From contig JAQTLF010000006.1 of assembly GCA_028715015.1 (NCBI GenBank), positions 1 to 42,035 on the forward strand: 42,035 bases of DNA, read 5' to 3'. The first letter of the stretch is position 1; each line of letters opens with the position of its first letter. Positions 13,622 through 22,361 of this stretch are shown here, piece by piece. The notes under the pieces were generated by a model. The model did not search any database. It was not told the DNA's origin and saw nothing but the letters and a program-made list of their open reading frames with translations. Both the position numbers and the translations under genes were made by a program. The DNA is from Candidatus Moraniibacteriota bacterium (GTDB lineage: Bacteria; Patescibacteriota; Minisyncoccia; Moranbacterales; GWC2-37-73).

Positions 13622-14589
13622 TGGAGAAAAATTCAAAAAAAATAAAACTGCGGGTTGTTTTCATGGGAACTTCTGATTTGTCACAAGCTGTTCTCAAATC
13701 ATTGATTGAAGATGAATACAATATCATTGGCGTGTTCACCAAGCCTGACACCAAAATCGGACGCAAACAAGAAATTGAAAAGCCGCTCGTCAAACAATTG
13801 GCCGAAGAGCATCAGATTCCAGTTTTCCAACCTTTGCGCTTCAATGCCGAAGCTGTTGAACAACTGAAAAAATTGAAACCCGACATGGTCATCGTGGCAG
13901 CATATGGAAAAATAATTCCCAAAGCTGCTTTGGCAATTCCCGGTTTTGGCTGCATCAATGTGCATGTTTCCCTTTTGCCCAAATATCGCGGACCTTCTCC
14001 GATTCAAAATGCCTTGCTGAATGGTGAAAACCAAACCGGTGTCACCATCATGCTTATGGATGAAGGCGTCGACACTGGAGACATTTTGGCCCAGGAAAAA
14101 TCCAACATTGAACCAAATGACACCACTGAAACTTTGATGCAAAAATTGTCTTTGGCTGGATCTGATCTTTTGCTCAGAACCATTCCTCTTTGGATTGAAA
14201 GAAAAATCGAAGCCAAGCCGCAGGATCACAGCCAAGCCACGCTTTGCCAATTGATTGAAAGGTCTGATGGCAAAATTTTTTGGACCGATGATGCGGAAGA
14301 AATTTTCAACAAATTCAGAGCTTTGACGCCTTGGCCGGGAATTTTCACCTTTTGGAAGAACAATTCGCAGCTAGTTCGTTTGAAACTCATTTCCATCGGA
14401 TTGCAAAAAACAAATCCACTTGAAAAACGTCGTGTTGGTGAAGTTTTTGAAATTGGCAGCGACATCGGAGTGCAGACAGAGCAAGGAATCATCCTTCTCA
14501 ACGAACTTCAAATGGAAGGCAGGAAGTCGTCCGACATCAGATCATTCATCAACGGACACACTGATTTCATTGGCAGCATTTTGGAATAA
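13621..14589 (+). CDS. fmt: Methionyl-tRNA formyltransferase
   Basis: The enzyme formylates initiator Met-tRNA using 10-formyltetrahydrofolate, the step that peptide deformylase later reverses. The 322-aa protein has VVFMGTSD near the start and NVHVSLLPKYRGPSPIQ at 113-129 with catalytic N113 and H115. D151 lies in EGVDTGDIL, and a C-terminal tRNA-binding domain starts at about residue 215. The initial lysine-rich MEKNSKKIKL is a short extension. The gene overlaps def by one base. Confidence 0.96.
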   Translation: MEKNSKKIKLRVVFMGTSDLSQAVLKSLIEDEYNIIGVFTKPDTKIGRKQEIEKPLVKQLAEEHQIPVFQPLRFNAEAVEQLKKLKPDMVIVAAYGKIIPKAALAIPGFGCINVHVSLLPKYRGPSPIQNALLNGENQTGVTIMLMDEGVDTGDILAQEKSNIEPNDTTETLMQKLSLAGSDLLLRTIPLWIERKIEAKPQDHSQATLCQLIERSDGKIFWTDDAEEIFNKFRALTPWPGIFTFWKNNSQLVRLKLISIGLQKTNPLEKRRVGEVFEIGSDIGVQTEQGIILLNELQMEGRKSSDIRSFINGHTDFIGSILE

Positions 14590-14621
14590 TTTTTCAATGC
14601 AAATAAAACAAAAAAAACAAT

Positions 14622-15461
14622 ATGAAAAACAAAGAAAATGAAAGAAAAGAAAACATCGCCCTAGCAATCGGTTTCGGGCTCATCATTCTGGTGATTGTTT
14701 TCACTTTGTTCAGGAATATTGTTTTTTCAAATTCAGACACAAAAACAGAGTCTCAGACCAGCAATGATTCGCAAATTTCCAATGCGCTTCCCTATCAAAC
14801 CATCAATGCCAAAGATTTGAACAAAAAAATCCTGGGAATCGGAAAAAAAGAAAGTTTGACCCTGCTGGATGTGCGCCCATTTTCCTCCTACATCCAAGAA
14901 CACATTTTGGATACCATCAATATTGCTGTTGATGAATTTCCAGTTGGATCCAAAATTGATGCTCACAGCCTGATTGTTGTCATCGGCGAAAGCAGTCGCG
15001 ATCCAGACATTGCCACAGCTGTCGACAAACTCAAGGAAGAAAAATTTGAAAACATCGTCGTGTTGGCAGGAGGAATGGTTTCTTGGAAACAACTGATCGG
15101 AGCAACCGTGACCTATGGTGATCCAAAATCTTTTGTCGATCAATCCAAGGTTTCCTATCTTGATCCGGAACAATTGAATGATGCCCTCAATCAGAAAGTT
15201 CCTGTGTATATCGTTGATGTGCGCAGCAGCGACAAATTCTCCAAAGGGCACATTGCCGGAGCAAAAAACATTCCTTTTGAAGAACTCGAAAAAAGACGTT
15301 CGGAAATTTCAGAAAAGAAAATTGTGGTTGTCGGTGACAACGAACTTCAGGAATTCCAAGCTTCCGTGCAGATGTATGACATGCTTTTGGCTTCTCCCTA
15401 TGTCATGAGAACAGCCATGACCGGCTGGCAAGACAAGAAATTCCCAGTCGTTACAAATTGA
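14622..15461 (+). CDS. Membrane-anchored tandem rhodanese-like protein
   Basis: The 279-aa protein has a lysine-rich start, one membrane helix at about 13-34, and two rhodanese-like domains outside the membrane (about 60-165 and 185-279). Each has the LLDVRP or IVDVRS strand and a GHI or EHI element (FSKGHIAGAKNIPF in the second). The catalytic cysteine position is occupied by IGESS in the first and VGDNE in the second, so both are predicted inactive as sulfurtransferases and may bind a partner or ligand instead. It follows fmt after about 30 bp and precedes a REP-like cluster. Function is unknown. Confidence 0.8.
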   Translation: MKNKENERKENIALAIGFGLIILVIVFTLFRNIVFSNSDTKTESQTSNDSQISNALPYQTINAKDLNKKILGIGKKESLTLLDVRPFSSYIQEHILDTINIAVDEFPVGSKIDAHSLIVVIGESSRDPDIATAVDKLKEEKFENIVVLAGGMVSWKQLIGATVTYGDPKSFVDQSKVSYLDPEQLNDALNQKVPVYIVDVRSSDKFSKGHIAGAKNIPFEELEKRRSEISEKKIVVVGDNELQEFQASVQMYDMLLASPYVMRTAMTGWQDKKFPVVTN

Positions 15462-15480
15462 TTTCTTCCATATTTCCCAC

Positions 15481-15644
15481 CCTCCTTAGATAAGGAGAGG
15501 GTTGGGGTGAGGATTAAGAAAGAATTTTTCCATGTTTCTTCCTCCCCTTATCTAAGGGGAGGACCGAGGAGGGGTTGAGCAAGGCCTCGCTCAACCCCTC
15601 TGTCCCGATTCCGTATCGGGACATCTCCCCTCATCTGAGGGGAG
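15481..15644. repeat. Cluster of five REP-like palindromes
   Basis: Hairpins follow one another: 15481-15500; 15541-15562 (arms cctcccctta/taaggggagg); 15569-15600 (gaggggttgagc/gctcaacccctc); 15601-15623 (tgtcccgat/atcgggaca); and 15625-15644 (ctcccctca/tgaggggag). Part of the unit (gagggttggggtga) recurs at 10017-10030. Confidence 0.8.
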
Positions 15645-15696
15645 AATGGTATGGAAGAAAACTTTAAAAGAAAAGCTGAGCAAAACAATACTATTT

Positions 15697-15729
15697 AAAA
15701 AATCCTCAACCTTATGGCGAGGATTTTTT
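15697..15729. terminator. Bidirectional terminator between convergent genes
   Basis: Arms aaaaaatcctc (15697-15707) and gaggatttttt (15719-15729) carry A and T runs on both sides. They serve the plus-strand rhodanese gene and the minus-strand S41 protease gene. Confidence 0.85.
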
Positions 15730-15748
15730 TATTGGGCAAAAATATAAT

Positions 15749-17050
15749 TTATTTGGTTTGCGAAGAAAGTTTGTCTTTCAAAGTCTGCATGGCTGCATCA
15801 AACTGCGGATCTTTGTTGTTGGCATAGTCATCATTGGTCAAATCAACTTCTTGATCAGGTTTTATGCCCTGTTCATTGATCTGGGTTCCATCAGGAGTAA
15901 GCCAGCGCGCCACCGTTATTTTGGCAGCGGTACCTTGCGGCATCTCAATGAATTCCTGTACTGAACCTTTGCCGAATGATTTTTTGCCAACCAATGTCAC
16001 ATTGTCTGCGCGATCATCTTTGAGTGCTCCTGCCAGAATTTCAGAGGCACTGGCACTTCCCTCATTGATAAGAACAACTGTCTGCAACGAACTGGCCACA
16101 TCGCCGCCTCGGCTATACATTTTTTTCTGGCTCTTGTCACCGCTTTCTTCAATCACCACGACTTGATTTTTGGGCAGAAGTTTGCTGGCAATATCAATGG
16201 CTGATTCCAAATATCCTCCTGGATTGTTGCGCAAATCGATGATCAAACCTTTTGATTTTTGCGCAACAGCTTTGTTGATCGCATCATTGAAACCTTTTGT
16301 CGTGTCATCACCGAAACGGGTTATTTTGATGTCAGCGATGTTGTTGTCTTTGAATTCGAGTGTGACGCTTTTTACATTGATCACTTCGCGATTGACCGTG
16401 ATGTCCTGAGTGTCCTGACTTCCGTCGCGGAAAATTGTCAGCACCACTGATGTTCCTTTTGGTCCGCGGATATTGTTCACGGCTTCTTCGATGGTCATAT
16501 CACCGGCAGATTTTCCATCTATTTTGATGATCTTGTCACCGCTGCGCAGACCGGCTTTTTCGGCTGGAGTCCCTTGCAATGGCGCAACCACTGTCAAAAT
16601 TCCACCCTTGATGCCAAGTTCAGCCCCGATACCTTCAAAGTTTCCGGAAATGTCTTCGCCAAATTTTTTGTTCTCTTCAGGATCAAAAAAAGTTGTGTAT
16701 GGATCACCTGTGGCCTGCATCATACCTTTGATTGCTCCATAATACAATTTGCGGGCATCCAATTTTCCAGAATCCACATATTTGCTTTTGAGCAAATCCC
16801 ACACGCTCCAGAACAAGGAGAAATCTATGTTCGTATTATTGCCCTGATCTTTGTTTTTGAAAACCACGCCATCAATCGAGATGGGGCTTATTGTTTGTGG
16901 TTGGCATTGCTTGCCTTTTTCATAGCCAATCCAAAACATTCCTCCGCCCAAAATTATCACCAACAGGATTTGGAAATAATAACGCAACATTCTTTTTTTG
17001 TAGCGACGGAATTCCTCTGAAATATTATTTTCTGTATTTATTTCTTGCAT
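15749..17050 (-). CDS. ctpA: S41-family C-terminal processing peptidase
   Basis: The 433-aa protein has one membrane helix at about 21-42, a PDZ domain around residues 135-225 (LGIKGGILTVVAPLQGTPAEKAGL) and an S41 serine protease domain. The catalytic residues, by comparison with CtpB-type enzymes, are S334 in GSASASEI, K361 and Q365 in SFGKGSVQ. Such enzymes cleave C-terminal ends of wall or membrane proteins in the extracytoplasmic space. The frame remains open up to 17272, but the ATG at 17050 is chosen because the extra sequence overlaps the preceding glycosyltransferase gene and lacks family similarity. It is the last gene of the minus-strand glycan cluster. Confidence 0.93.
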   Translation of the reverse strand: MQEINTENNISEEFRRYKKRMLRYYFQILLVIILGGGMFWIGYEKGKQCQPQTISPISIDGVVFKNKDQGNNTNIDFSLFWSVWDLLKSKYVDSGKLDARKLYYGAIKGMMQATGDPYTTFFDPEENKKFGEDISGNFEGIGAELGIKGGILTVVAPLQGTPAEKAGLRSGDKIIKIDGKSAGDMTIEEAVNNIRGPKGTSVVLTIFRDGSQDTQDITVNREVINVKSVTLEFKDNNIADIKITRFGDDTTKGFNDAINKAVAQKSKGLIIDLRNNPGGYLESAIDIASKLLPKNQVVVIEESGDKSQKKMYSRGGDVASSLQTVVLINEGSASASEILAGALKDDRADNVTLVGKKSFGKGSVQEFIEMPQGTAAKITVARWLTPDGTQINEQGIKPDQEVDLTNDDYANNKDPQFDAAMQTLKDKLSSQTK

Positions 17051-17063
17051 ACTGGCAGTTTTG

Positions 17064-17873
17064 TTAATTATGAATTGGCAATGGTTTACCCAAAAACTTT
17101 TTGAAATATTTGATCGCGCTTGAAATGTGGATCCAGGTGTATTTGTTGAGTAGCAATGATCTGATCGCGCCCCCTTTGGCACTTCCCTTGCCGTGATAGT
17201 GATGCATTTTTGCCAAAGGAAAATACACAACTTTGAAACCATTTTCCCAAAATCTGCGACACCAATCCACATCTTCCATGTACATGAAATAGCTTGGATC
17301 CATCAAGCCGACTTTTTCTAGCGCTTGGCGTGAAATCATCAAGGCGCTTCCCATAAGCCAATCAACTTCTTTGGGTTTTTCATGGTCATAATCATTCATC
17401 AAAAACCAATCGAGATGTTTTTTGGCAAAAGGCATTTTTCCCAACAATGTCCGGCGATAAACAATTGTCCATGGCTTATAGAAGCGAAAACATGACGATT
17501 GCAAAGTACCATTGAAATTGAGCAATCTGGGACCGATAATACCGATTGAAGGATCATTTTTGAGATATGCCAGCATTTGTTGGACGGAATTTTCAGTCAC
17601 GATGATATCACCATTGAGAATCAACAAGAATTTTCCCTGGCTGTTTTCAATCCCTTTTCTTACCATGGCCTGAAAACCGACATTATCCTTGAACGGAAAG
17701 AATTTGACATCAGCAAAATTCTCACGCATCAACATCTCAGTGTCTTCTTGCGTTTCACCATCAGCCACAATCAATTCACACGAAACATTTGCCGCGCATT
17801 TTTTGATTGAATCCAGACAAACTTTCAATAGCTCCGGATTGCGATAATTGGCAACGATGATGGAAAGTTCCAT
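17064..17873 (-). CDS. Glycosyltransferase family 2, rhamnosyltransferase-like
   Basis: The 269-aa protein has the GT-A fold: the start LSIIVANYRNPELLKVCLDSI, the acidic segment VADGE at 36-40, the metal-site region LILNGDIIV with NGD at 87-89, and the late motif YFMYMEDVDWCRRF typical of WbbL/RfbF-like rhamnosyltransferases. It has no membrane helix and should act at the cytoplasmic face on a lipid-linked glycan. It lies between LCP and S41 genes in the minus-strand cluster, 13 bp before the S41 start. The sugar donor is not certain. Confidence 0.88.
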   Translation of the reverse strand: MELSIIVANYRNPELLKVCLDSIKKCAANVSCELIVADGETQEDTEMLMRENFADVKFFPFKDNVGFQAMVRKGIENSQGKFLLILNGDIIVTENSVQQMLAYLKNDPSIGIIGPRLLNFNGTLQSSCFRFYKPWTIVYRRTLLGKMPFAKKHLDWFLMNDYDHEKPKEVDWLMGSALMISRQALEKVGLMDPSYFMYMEDVDWCRRFWENGFKVVYFPLAKMHHYHGKGSAKGGAIRSLLLNKYTWIHISSAIKYFKKFLGKPLPIHN

Positions 17874-17890
17874 TGATTGGAAAAATAAGA

Positions 17891-19117
17891 CTAAATTTTA
17901 GGTTTGATGTCGGATTGTGCAGGAAGCATGAAAACATTCTGGAACAGATTATGAATCTGGTTGTAGTTGTCACCTCTTGGCAAAAGGATATATCCTGTTT
18001 CAGGATTTTCTCCCGGTGCATACAGCAATCCTTCTTCTGAATCTTCCAAAACTCGTTGGATCATTTCAGGTTTTTGCATACCTCTGTACAAGTCATACAA
18101 TTTTTTCATTTCCCAAGCTTGCAAATCAGTTTTCACATTATTGCCAAGAGCATTCAACATGCCATTAACTTTGTTGAAATCACTGAGTGTTCCAAGTTGA
18201 GTGGCTTTTTCTTCAATTTTTTGGATTATGATTTGTTGTCTTTTGGCTCGTTCAAAATCACTGGTCGTGTCGCGTGAACGTGAAAAACATAGCGCCTGGT
18301 CACCAGTCAAAGTGATGTCGCCTGCATCAAGTTTGAAATTTCCTCCACATTCCGAAGGTGTTTTTGTGGCGCAAAGCGGAAATTTTCTATATGTAACATG
18401 ATCGACAACTCCCAATTTGGTTTTGCTTTTGACTTTTTTGGTTTCAAATTGACCTGTCGGAACAGTGAAAGTCGTATCGTCGCAACGTCCGGTTGCTCCC
18501 AAAAATTGCAACGGCTCCGAAAAACCTGAATCCAAATGGATTTGCAAACCGCCAAGACTGTCAACCAAATCTTTGAAGCCTTTAAAATCAATCGTCATCC
18601 CATAGTGGATCGGAATACCAGTCACTTCGCTGACAATTTTTTCCATGTCCGCAATTCCTTGTTTTTTTCCATTTTGTTCACCAAGCGCATGCACAGCATT
18701 GATCTTGCTTTTTGAATCTCGGCCTGGATCGGTCACATACAAATCACGAGGAATGGACATCAGCGCAATCTTGTTGGCTTTTGGCTCGATGCTGGCAACC
18801 ATGATAGTGTCAGCCAATGTTCCGCCTGCTGGATCATCAGCTCCGCGCATACCCATCAAAAGAATGTTGATACGGTCTTCTTTTTCACCTTTCAAATCAT
18901 TGCTCACACCAGGAATGACATGGGTCAGACTAGAAAGAAGTCCGCCGCCACCGCTGGTTGAAATCTTGCTCAACATGAAGCCTGTTTTCCAAGCAACAAT
19001 TCCGCCAAGCAAAAAAAAGATTCCAACAACAATAAGAAGTGGCTTAAGCCACCTTTTTTTCTTTTTTCCGTTGATTTCAACGCCCGGTCTTCTGCCAAAA
19101 GTTCGTCCATTCTCCAT
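17891..19117 (-). CDS. LytR-CpsA-Psr (LCP) family glycopolymer ligase
   Basis: LCP proteins move completed glycopolymers from a lipid carrier to peptidoglycan or protein. The 408-aa protein has one membrane helix at about 23-44 and an extracytoplasmic LCP domain. Conserved features include INILLMGMRG at 83-92 with R91, GGTLADTIMV with D103, SIPRDLYV with R124 and D125, the middle SLGGLQIHLDSGF, and LCFSRSRDTTSDFERAKRQQ near residue 280. Here the polymer is probably the one built by the nearby glycosyltransferases. It is preceded by a MITE copy at 19161-19279. Confidence 0.93.
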   Translation of the reverse strand: MENGRTFGRRPGVEINGKKKKRWLKPLLIVVGIFFLLGGIVAWKTGFMLSKISTSGGGGLLSSLTHVIPGVSNDLKGEKEDRINILLMGMRGADDPAGGTLADTIMVASIEPKANKIALMSIPRDLYVTDPGRDSKSKINAVHALGEQNGKKQGIADMEKIVSEVTGIPIHYGMTIDFKGFKDLVDSLGGLQIHLDSGFSEPLQFLGATGRCDDTTFTVPTGQFETKKVKSKTKLGVVDHVTYRKFPLCATKTPSECGGNFKLDAGDITLTGDQALCFSRSRDTTSDFERAKRQQIIIQKIEEKATQLGTLSDFNKVNGMLNALGNNVKTDLQAWEMKKLYDLYRGMQKPEMIQRVLEDSEEGLLYAPGENPETGYILLPRGDNYNQIHNLFQNVFMLPAQSDIKPKI

Positions 19118-19160
19118 AAAAATATTTTTTTATAATTGTTTAATTTGTTTTGTTTATTTA

Positions 19161-19279
19161 TGACTTACGCGTTTGTCCGAGCCAAACATCAGGTGAGGTC
19201 AGCCCAAAGATTATTTTTGTTTCATAAAAACCCGCTTATGATGAACTTTGATGTTTGGTCGAGGGCAAATGCGAAAGTC
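19161..19279. mobile_element. MITE-like element, copy 1 (119 bp)
   Basis: It starts with tgacttacgcgtttgtcc and ends with gggcaaatgcgaaagtc. The ends form terminal inverted repeats of about 31 bp running in to ccaaacatca/tgatgttt. It has no coding capacity and lies between LCP and a GT4 gene. Confidence 0.85.
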
Positions 19280-19297
19280 CTATTATTACTAATTGCC

Positions 19298-20437
19298 CTA
19301 CATTGTTTCATAAATCGCAAGCATTTTTTGGGCTGTTTTTTCCCAAGAAAAAAAGCCAACTCGCTCTTTTCCCAATCGAATTAGCTCATTTCGAAGGTCA
19401 TTGTCCACAGAAACATCATACAACTTTTTGGAAAAATCATCAAGACTTGCCAAATCAAAGAATAATGCGCCATCGGCCGCGATTTCTTTCAAACTCGGGA
19501 TGTCGGAGCAAAGCACGGGAACATTCTGACTCATGGCCTCCAATGGAGGAATGCCAAAACCTTCATATAAAGAAGGGAAAACAAAAACATGTGCCAGCGC
19601 GAAAACGACTGCCTTGTCCTGCTCATCAATAAATCCTGGAAAAATCACTTCTTTTTCCAAATTTTCCTCGACAACGCTCTTTCTTATTTGTTGATCAGCA
19701 TTGTGACCATCAAGATTGCCGCAAACAACCAACTTGGTGTCATCAAGTCTGTCCTTAATACGAGCAAAAGCGCTGATAAGTTGCGGAATGTTTTTGCGTG
19801 GTTGTAAAGTGCCAAGATACAAAACAAACTTGGCCGGCAATTTATATTTTTGGCGCACCAATTCCAATTCATCAGCAGTCGGCCTGTTTTTCAAAAAATC
19901 GTCCCCCACCGCATTATAGATATGATCGACTTTGTCGGGATTTATTTTGTAATACTTTATTATTTCATCGCGCGTAAACTTCGAAACTCCCACGATCTTG
20001 TCGGCGCGTTTCAAACTGAGTGGAATCAAGGTTTTGAGAAAAAACAAATCTGAAAATTTTATGAATTGTCCGAAAAAATTGAAAGAGATGTCATGCACGA
20101 TGGTCACAATCTTGATTTTGCGCGAAACAAAAAAAGGCGTGATATATTGCGTGTGATAGACATCAACCGGATTTTTTCTGAGATATTGCGGCAATGTCCA
20201 AAAATTCCAAGCAAACCTGTTGGCAGTTTGCAACGGAACAATCTGAAAATTTTTCTTTGCAACCACCTCGAGCTGCTTTTTGATGTCAGACAAAATTTCC
20301 TCATCAAGAATGTCCGTGAAAAGCAGATATTCATTTTCCCCATCAATTTGCGCCAGATTTTTCACCAAATTGAAAACAACCACTTCATCGCCGGTCCTTT
20401 TTTTGCCAATCAATCTGATGTCGATTCCAATTTTCAT
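19298..20437 (-). CDS. Glycosyltransferase family 4 (GT-B)
   Basis: The 379-aa protein has an N-terminal start KIGIDIRLIGKKRTGDEVV and the central donor-site entry LGTLQPRKNIPQLISAF. The C-terminal EGFGIPPLEAMSQNVPVLCS carries the E-x7-E-like pair that holds the nucleotide sugar. No signal or membrane helix is present. It belongs to the minus-strand glycan cluster and has MITE copies on both sides. Mannosyl- and other hexosyltransferases share this pattern, so the exact sugar is not called. Confidence 0.9.
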   Translation of the reverse strand: MKIGIDIRLIGKKRTGDEVVVFNLVKNLAQIDGENEYLLFTDILDEEILSDIKKQLEVVAKKNFQIVPLQTANRFAWNFWTLPQYLRKNPVDVYHTQYITPFFVSRKIKIVTIVHDISFNFFGQFIKFSDLFFLKTLIPLSLKRADKIVGVSKFTRDEIIKYYKINPDKVDHIYNAVGDDFLKNRPTADELELVRQKYKLPAKFVLYLGTLQPRKNIPQLISAFARIKDRLDDTKLVVCGNLDGHNADQQIRKSVVEENLEKEVIFPGFIDEQDKAVVFALAHVFVFPSLYEGFGIPPLEAMSQNVPVLCSDIPSLKEIAADGALFFDLASLDDFSKKLYDVSVDNDLRNELIRLGKERVGFFSWEKTAQKMLAIYETM

Positions 20438-20446
20438 ATAATTTTA

Positions 20447-20565
20447 TGACTTACGCGTTTGTCCGAGCCAAACATCAGATGAGGTCAGCTCAAATATTAT
20501 TTTTGTTTCATAAAAACCCCATGTATGATGAACTTTGATGTTTGGTGAGGGCAAATGCGTAAGTT
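20447..20565. mobile_element. MITE-like element, copy 2 (119 bp)
   Basis: It has the same length and orientation as copy 1, starting tgacttacgcgtttgtcc and ending gggcaaatgcgtaagttc. It separates the GT4 gene from the O-antigen ligase-like gene. Confidence 0.85.
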
Positions 20566-20588
20566 CTAAATTTTTCAAAAATATTTTA

Positions 20589-22223
20589 CTATTTCTTTTT
20601 TTCTAAAATCAAACCGACTGCCGCAGCAATGTAGCACCAAACAAATCCCAAAAATATTCCGGAATTGAAAAGATTGGGAACGACAATCGCAGTCCAACCG
20701 AGCAGAACAAAGGCGGAAACAATTTTTGTCTCGTCATTTTTTTTGAAAAACATCGCCACGCCTTTGACAAAAACATACAGCAACAATGTCAGCCATGACA
20801 AAATTCCCAGCAGTCCGCTTCCCAACCACGTTTCCAAAAAAATATTAGAGGCATTGAGACCAGCTCCGCGATCATCAGTGCCCAAAATTTTTGAGATGCT
20901 TCCCCAGCCTATTCCCCAAAAAGGATGCGCCTTTATTTCAGCGATTGATTTTTTATAAATCTCACTGCGGATATTGACGTTGGGATCCGGCCTGTTAACC
21001 TCCATCACCACATTGCCCAAAGATTTTTCCTTTTCAATGTCTTCCAAGTTGATGTGGCGGCAACCGTAGTTTGCCAACTCATCAACACTGCCGATATTTT
21101 TAGGCACCACATTATCAATTCCTCCTTGACAGGCAATGGTTATTTTTTGCAGTCCGCCTGTGCTCACCGCCCTGTTTCCAAGTTGAAACCTGGTCAAACC
21201 GAACCCGAACACAATGGCAAGACTTGCAATCAAAACAAACACAACATTTCCCAGTGAAAGCAACATTTTTTTCCATTGCCACTGGGAAATTCTCCATGAC
21301 CCGTCATACAAAACAAATTTCAAAAATCCAACCACCACAACGGCCGCCCCAACCCAAGCACTACGCGACACAGTCAAAATGAGCACAACAAAAATTACTA
21401 TTGATAATAAATAATTTAATAATTTAATAATTGAAAATTCATTTAAAATTTGAAATTTAAAATTTAAAATTGAAACCTTAATGCCACTTTTAACTCTTTG
21501 AAAATATAGAACGATAACATAAACAATACTTAATAGAAATACTATATATATTCCCATCCAGTCCGCCTCCGTAAAAGTCCCATTAGGTCTGCCAGGCATC
21601 ACCTCAAAAGAATTTGCGCCGTGAATGAATCTCACGTTTTGCCAGATGGAATATGCCAGCACGACAAGACCGCTGCTCAAGAAAAACGGGGCGATCTTTT
21701 TGAGATCATCAAAAGACTGCACAAAAATCCTGACCAAAAAATACAAAGCCACGAAAGATGTGGCCACAATTGCCTGTTTGAAGCTGACTGCCCGACTGCT
21801 TGCGCCCAAAGCGCTCATAAAACCTCCGATGGCAAAAACGATTGGTGCCGCATCGATCCAGCCCAACTTTGGCCACGAAAAAGGCATTTTTTTGCCCAAA
21901 AAGCGCACCAGCAAAGCAATAATCAACACAATGGCCAAAAATTGATATGGCCTCAACGCAATGTGGCCCCCTGGAACAAGGTTGATATTTTCCAAAGCCA
22001 ATGTACCCAAAAACAAGGCAAAAGCCCACCCTGGACGGTACAAAGCCAACACAAGCGAAAGAATGGCAAAAACAGCAAAGTCTCCAGAATTTTTGAAAGG
22101 CAAAAGCCCAGCATTGGAAAACCAAATAGCAAAAACAACCAGCACGATGTTGGCCAAAATCAGATATATTTTTGTTGAATTTTGGAAAAATTGATCCGAA
22201 ATTTTTTTGAAAAGTTGGTTCAT
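20589..22223 (-). CDS. O-antigen ligase/polymerase-like membrane protein
   Basis: The 544-aa protein has about ten or more membrane helices and a large loop before the motif KAHPFWGIGWGSISK, the H-x-x-x-G-x-G element of Wzy/WaaL (O-antigen ligase) proteins. It should polymerise or transfer a lipid-linked glycan outside the membrane. The ATG at 22223 (MNQLFKKISDQF) is preferred; the frame before it runs into MITE copy 3. Residues about 250-273 (ILNFKFQILNEFS and on) are encoded by AT-rich repeat DNA at 21404-21476 and look like an in-frame insertion between helices. Confidence 0.85.
   Translation of the reverse strand: MNQLFKKISDQFFQNSTKIYLILANIVLVVFAIWFSNAGLLPFKNSGDFAVFAILSLVLALYRPGWAFALFLGTLALENINLVPGGHIALRPYQFLAIVLIIALLVRFLGKKMPFSWPKLGWIDAAPIVFAIGGFMSALGASSRAVSFKQAIVATSFVALYFLVRIFVQSFDDLKKIAPFFLSSGLVVLAYSIWQNVRFIHGANSFEVMPGRPNGTFTEADWMGIYIVFLLSIVYVIVLYFQRVKSGIKVSILNFKFQILNEFSIIKLLNYLLSIVIFVVLILTVSRSAWVGAAVVVVGFLKFVLYDGSWRISQWQWKKMLLSLGNVVFVLIASLAIVFGFGLTRFQLGNRAVSTGGLQKITIACQGGIDNVVPKNIGSVDELANYGCRHINLEDIEKEKSLGNVVMEVNRPDPNVNIRSEIYKKSIAEIKAHPFWGIGWGSISKILGTDDRGAGLNASNIFLETWLGSGLLGILSWLTLLLYVFVKGVAMFFKKNDETKIVSAFVLLGWTAIVVPNLFNSGIFLGFVWCYIAAAVGLILEKKK
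21404..21476. repeat. AT-rich repeat inside the O-antigen ligase-like gene, family B
   Basis: Units such as aaatttgaaatttaaaattt repeat over about 70 bp and are translated in frame as ILNFKFQILNEFS-type residues. The same ILNFKF string is encoded by the repeat at 23423-23452 in a different gene. Confidence 0.7.
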
Positions 22224-22236
22224 GATTATTATCTTA

Positions 22237-22355
22237 TGACTTACGCATTTGTCCGAGCCAAACATCAGGTGAGGTCAGCCCAAAGATTATTTTTGTCTCA
22301 TAAAAACCCGTGTATGATGAACTTTGATGTTTGGTGAGGGCAAATGTGTAAGTCA
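22237..22355. mobile_element. MITE-like element, copy 3 (119 bp)
   Basis: It starts tgacttacgcatttgtcc and ends gggcaaatgtgtaagtca, with flanking tta and ta that could be a TA target. It lies 13 bp upstream of the O-antigen ligase-like start, so it probably forms part of that gene's 5' region. Confidence 0.85.
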
Positions 22356-22361
22356 TATATT

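Noticed and set aside
17051-17272. N-terminal extension of the S41 protease
   Set aside because: The extra 74 codons overlap the glycosyltransferase gene and lack a signal or homology; the ATG at 17050 fits better.
21621-22178. A 185-aa plus-strand frame opposite the O-antigen ligase-like gene
   Set aside because: It is the antisense of a membrane protein gene and has no start signal or family features.
19161-22355. Repeats that might be a CRISPR array
   Set aside because: The copies are 119 bp, spaced by whole genes and with terminal inverted repeats, so they are MITE-like and not CRISPR.
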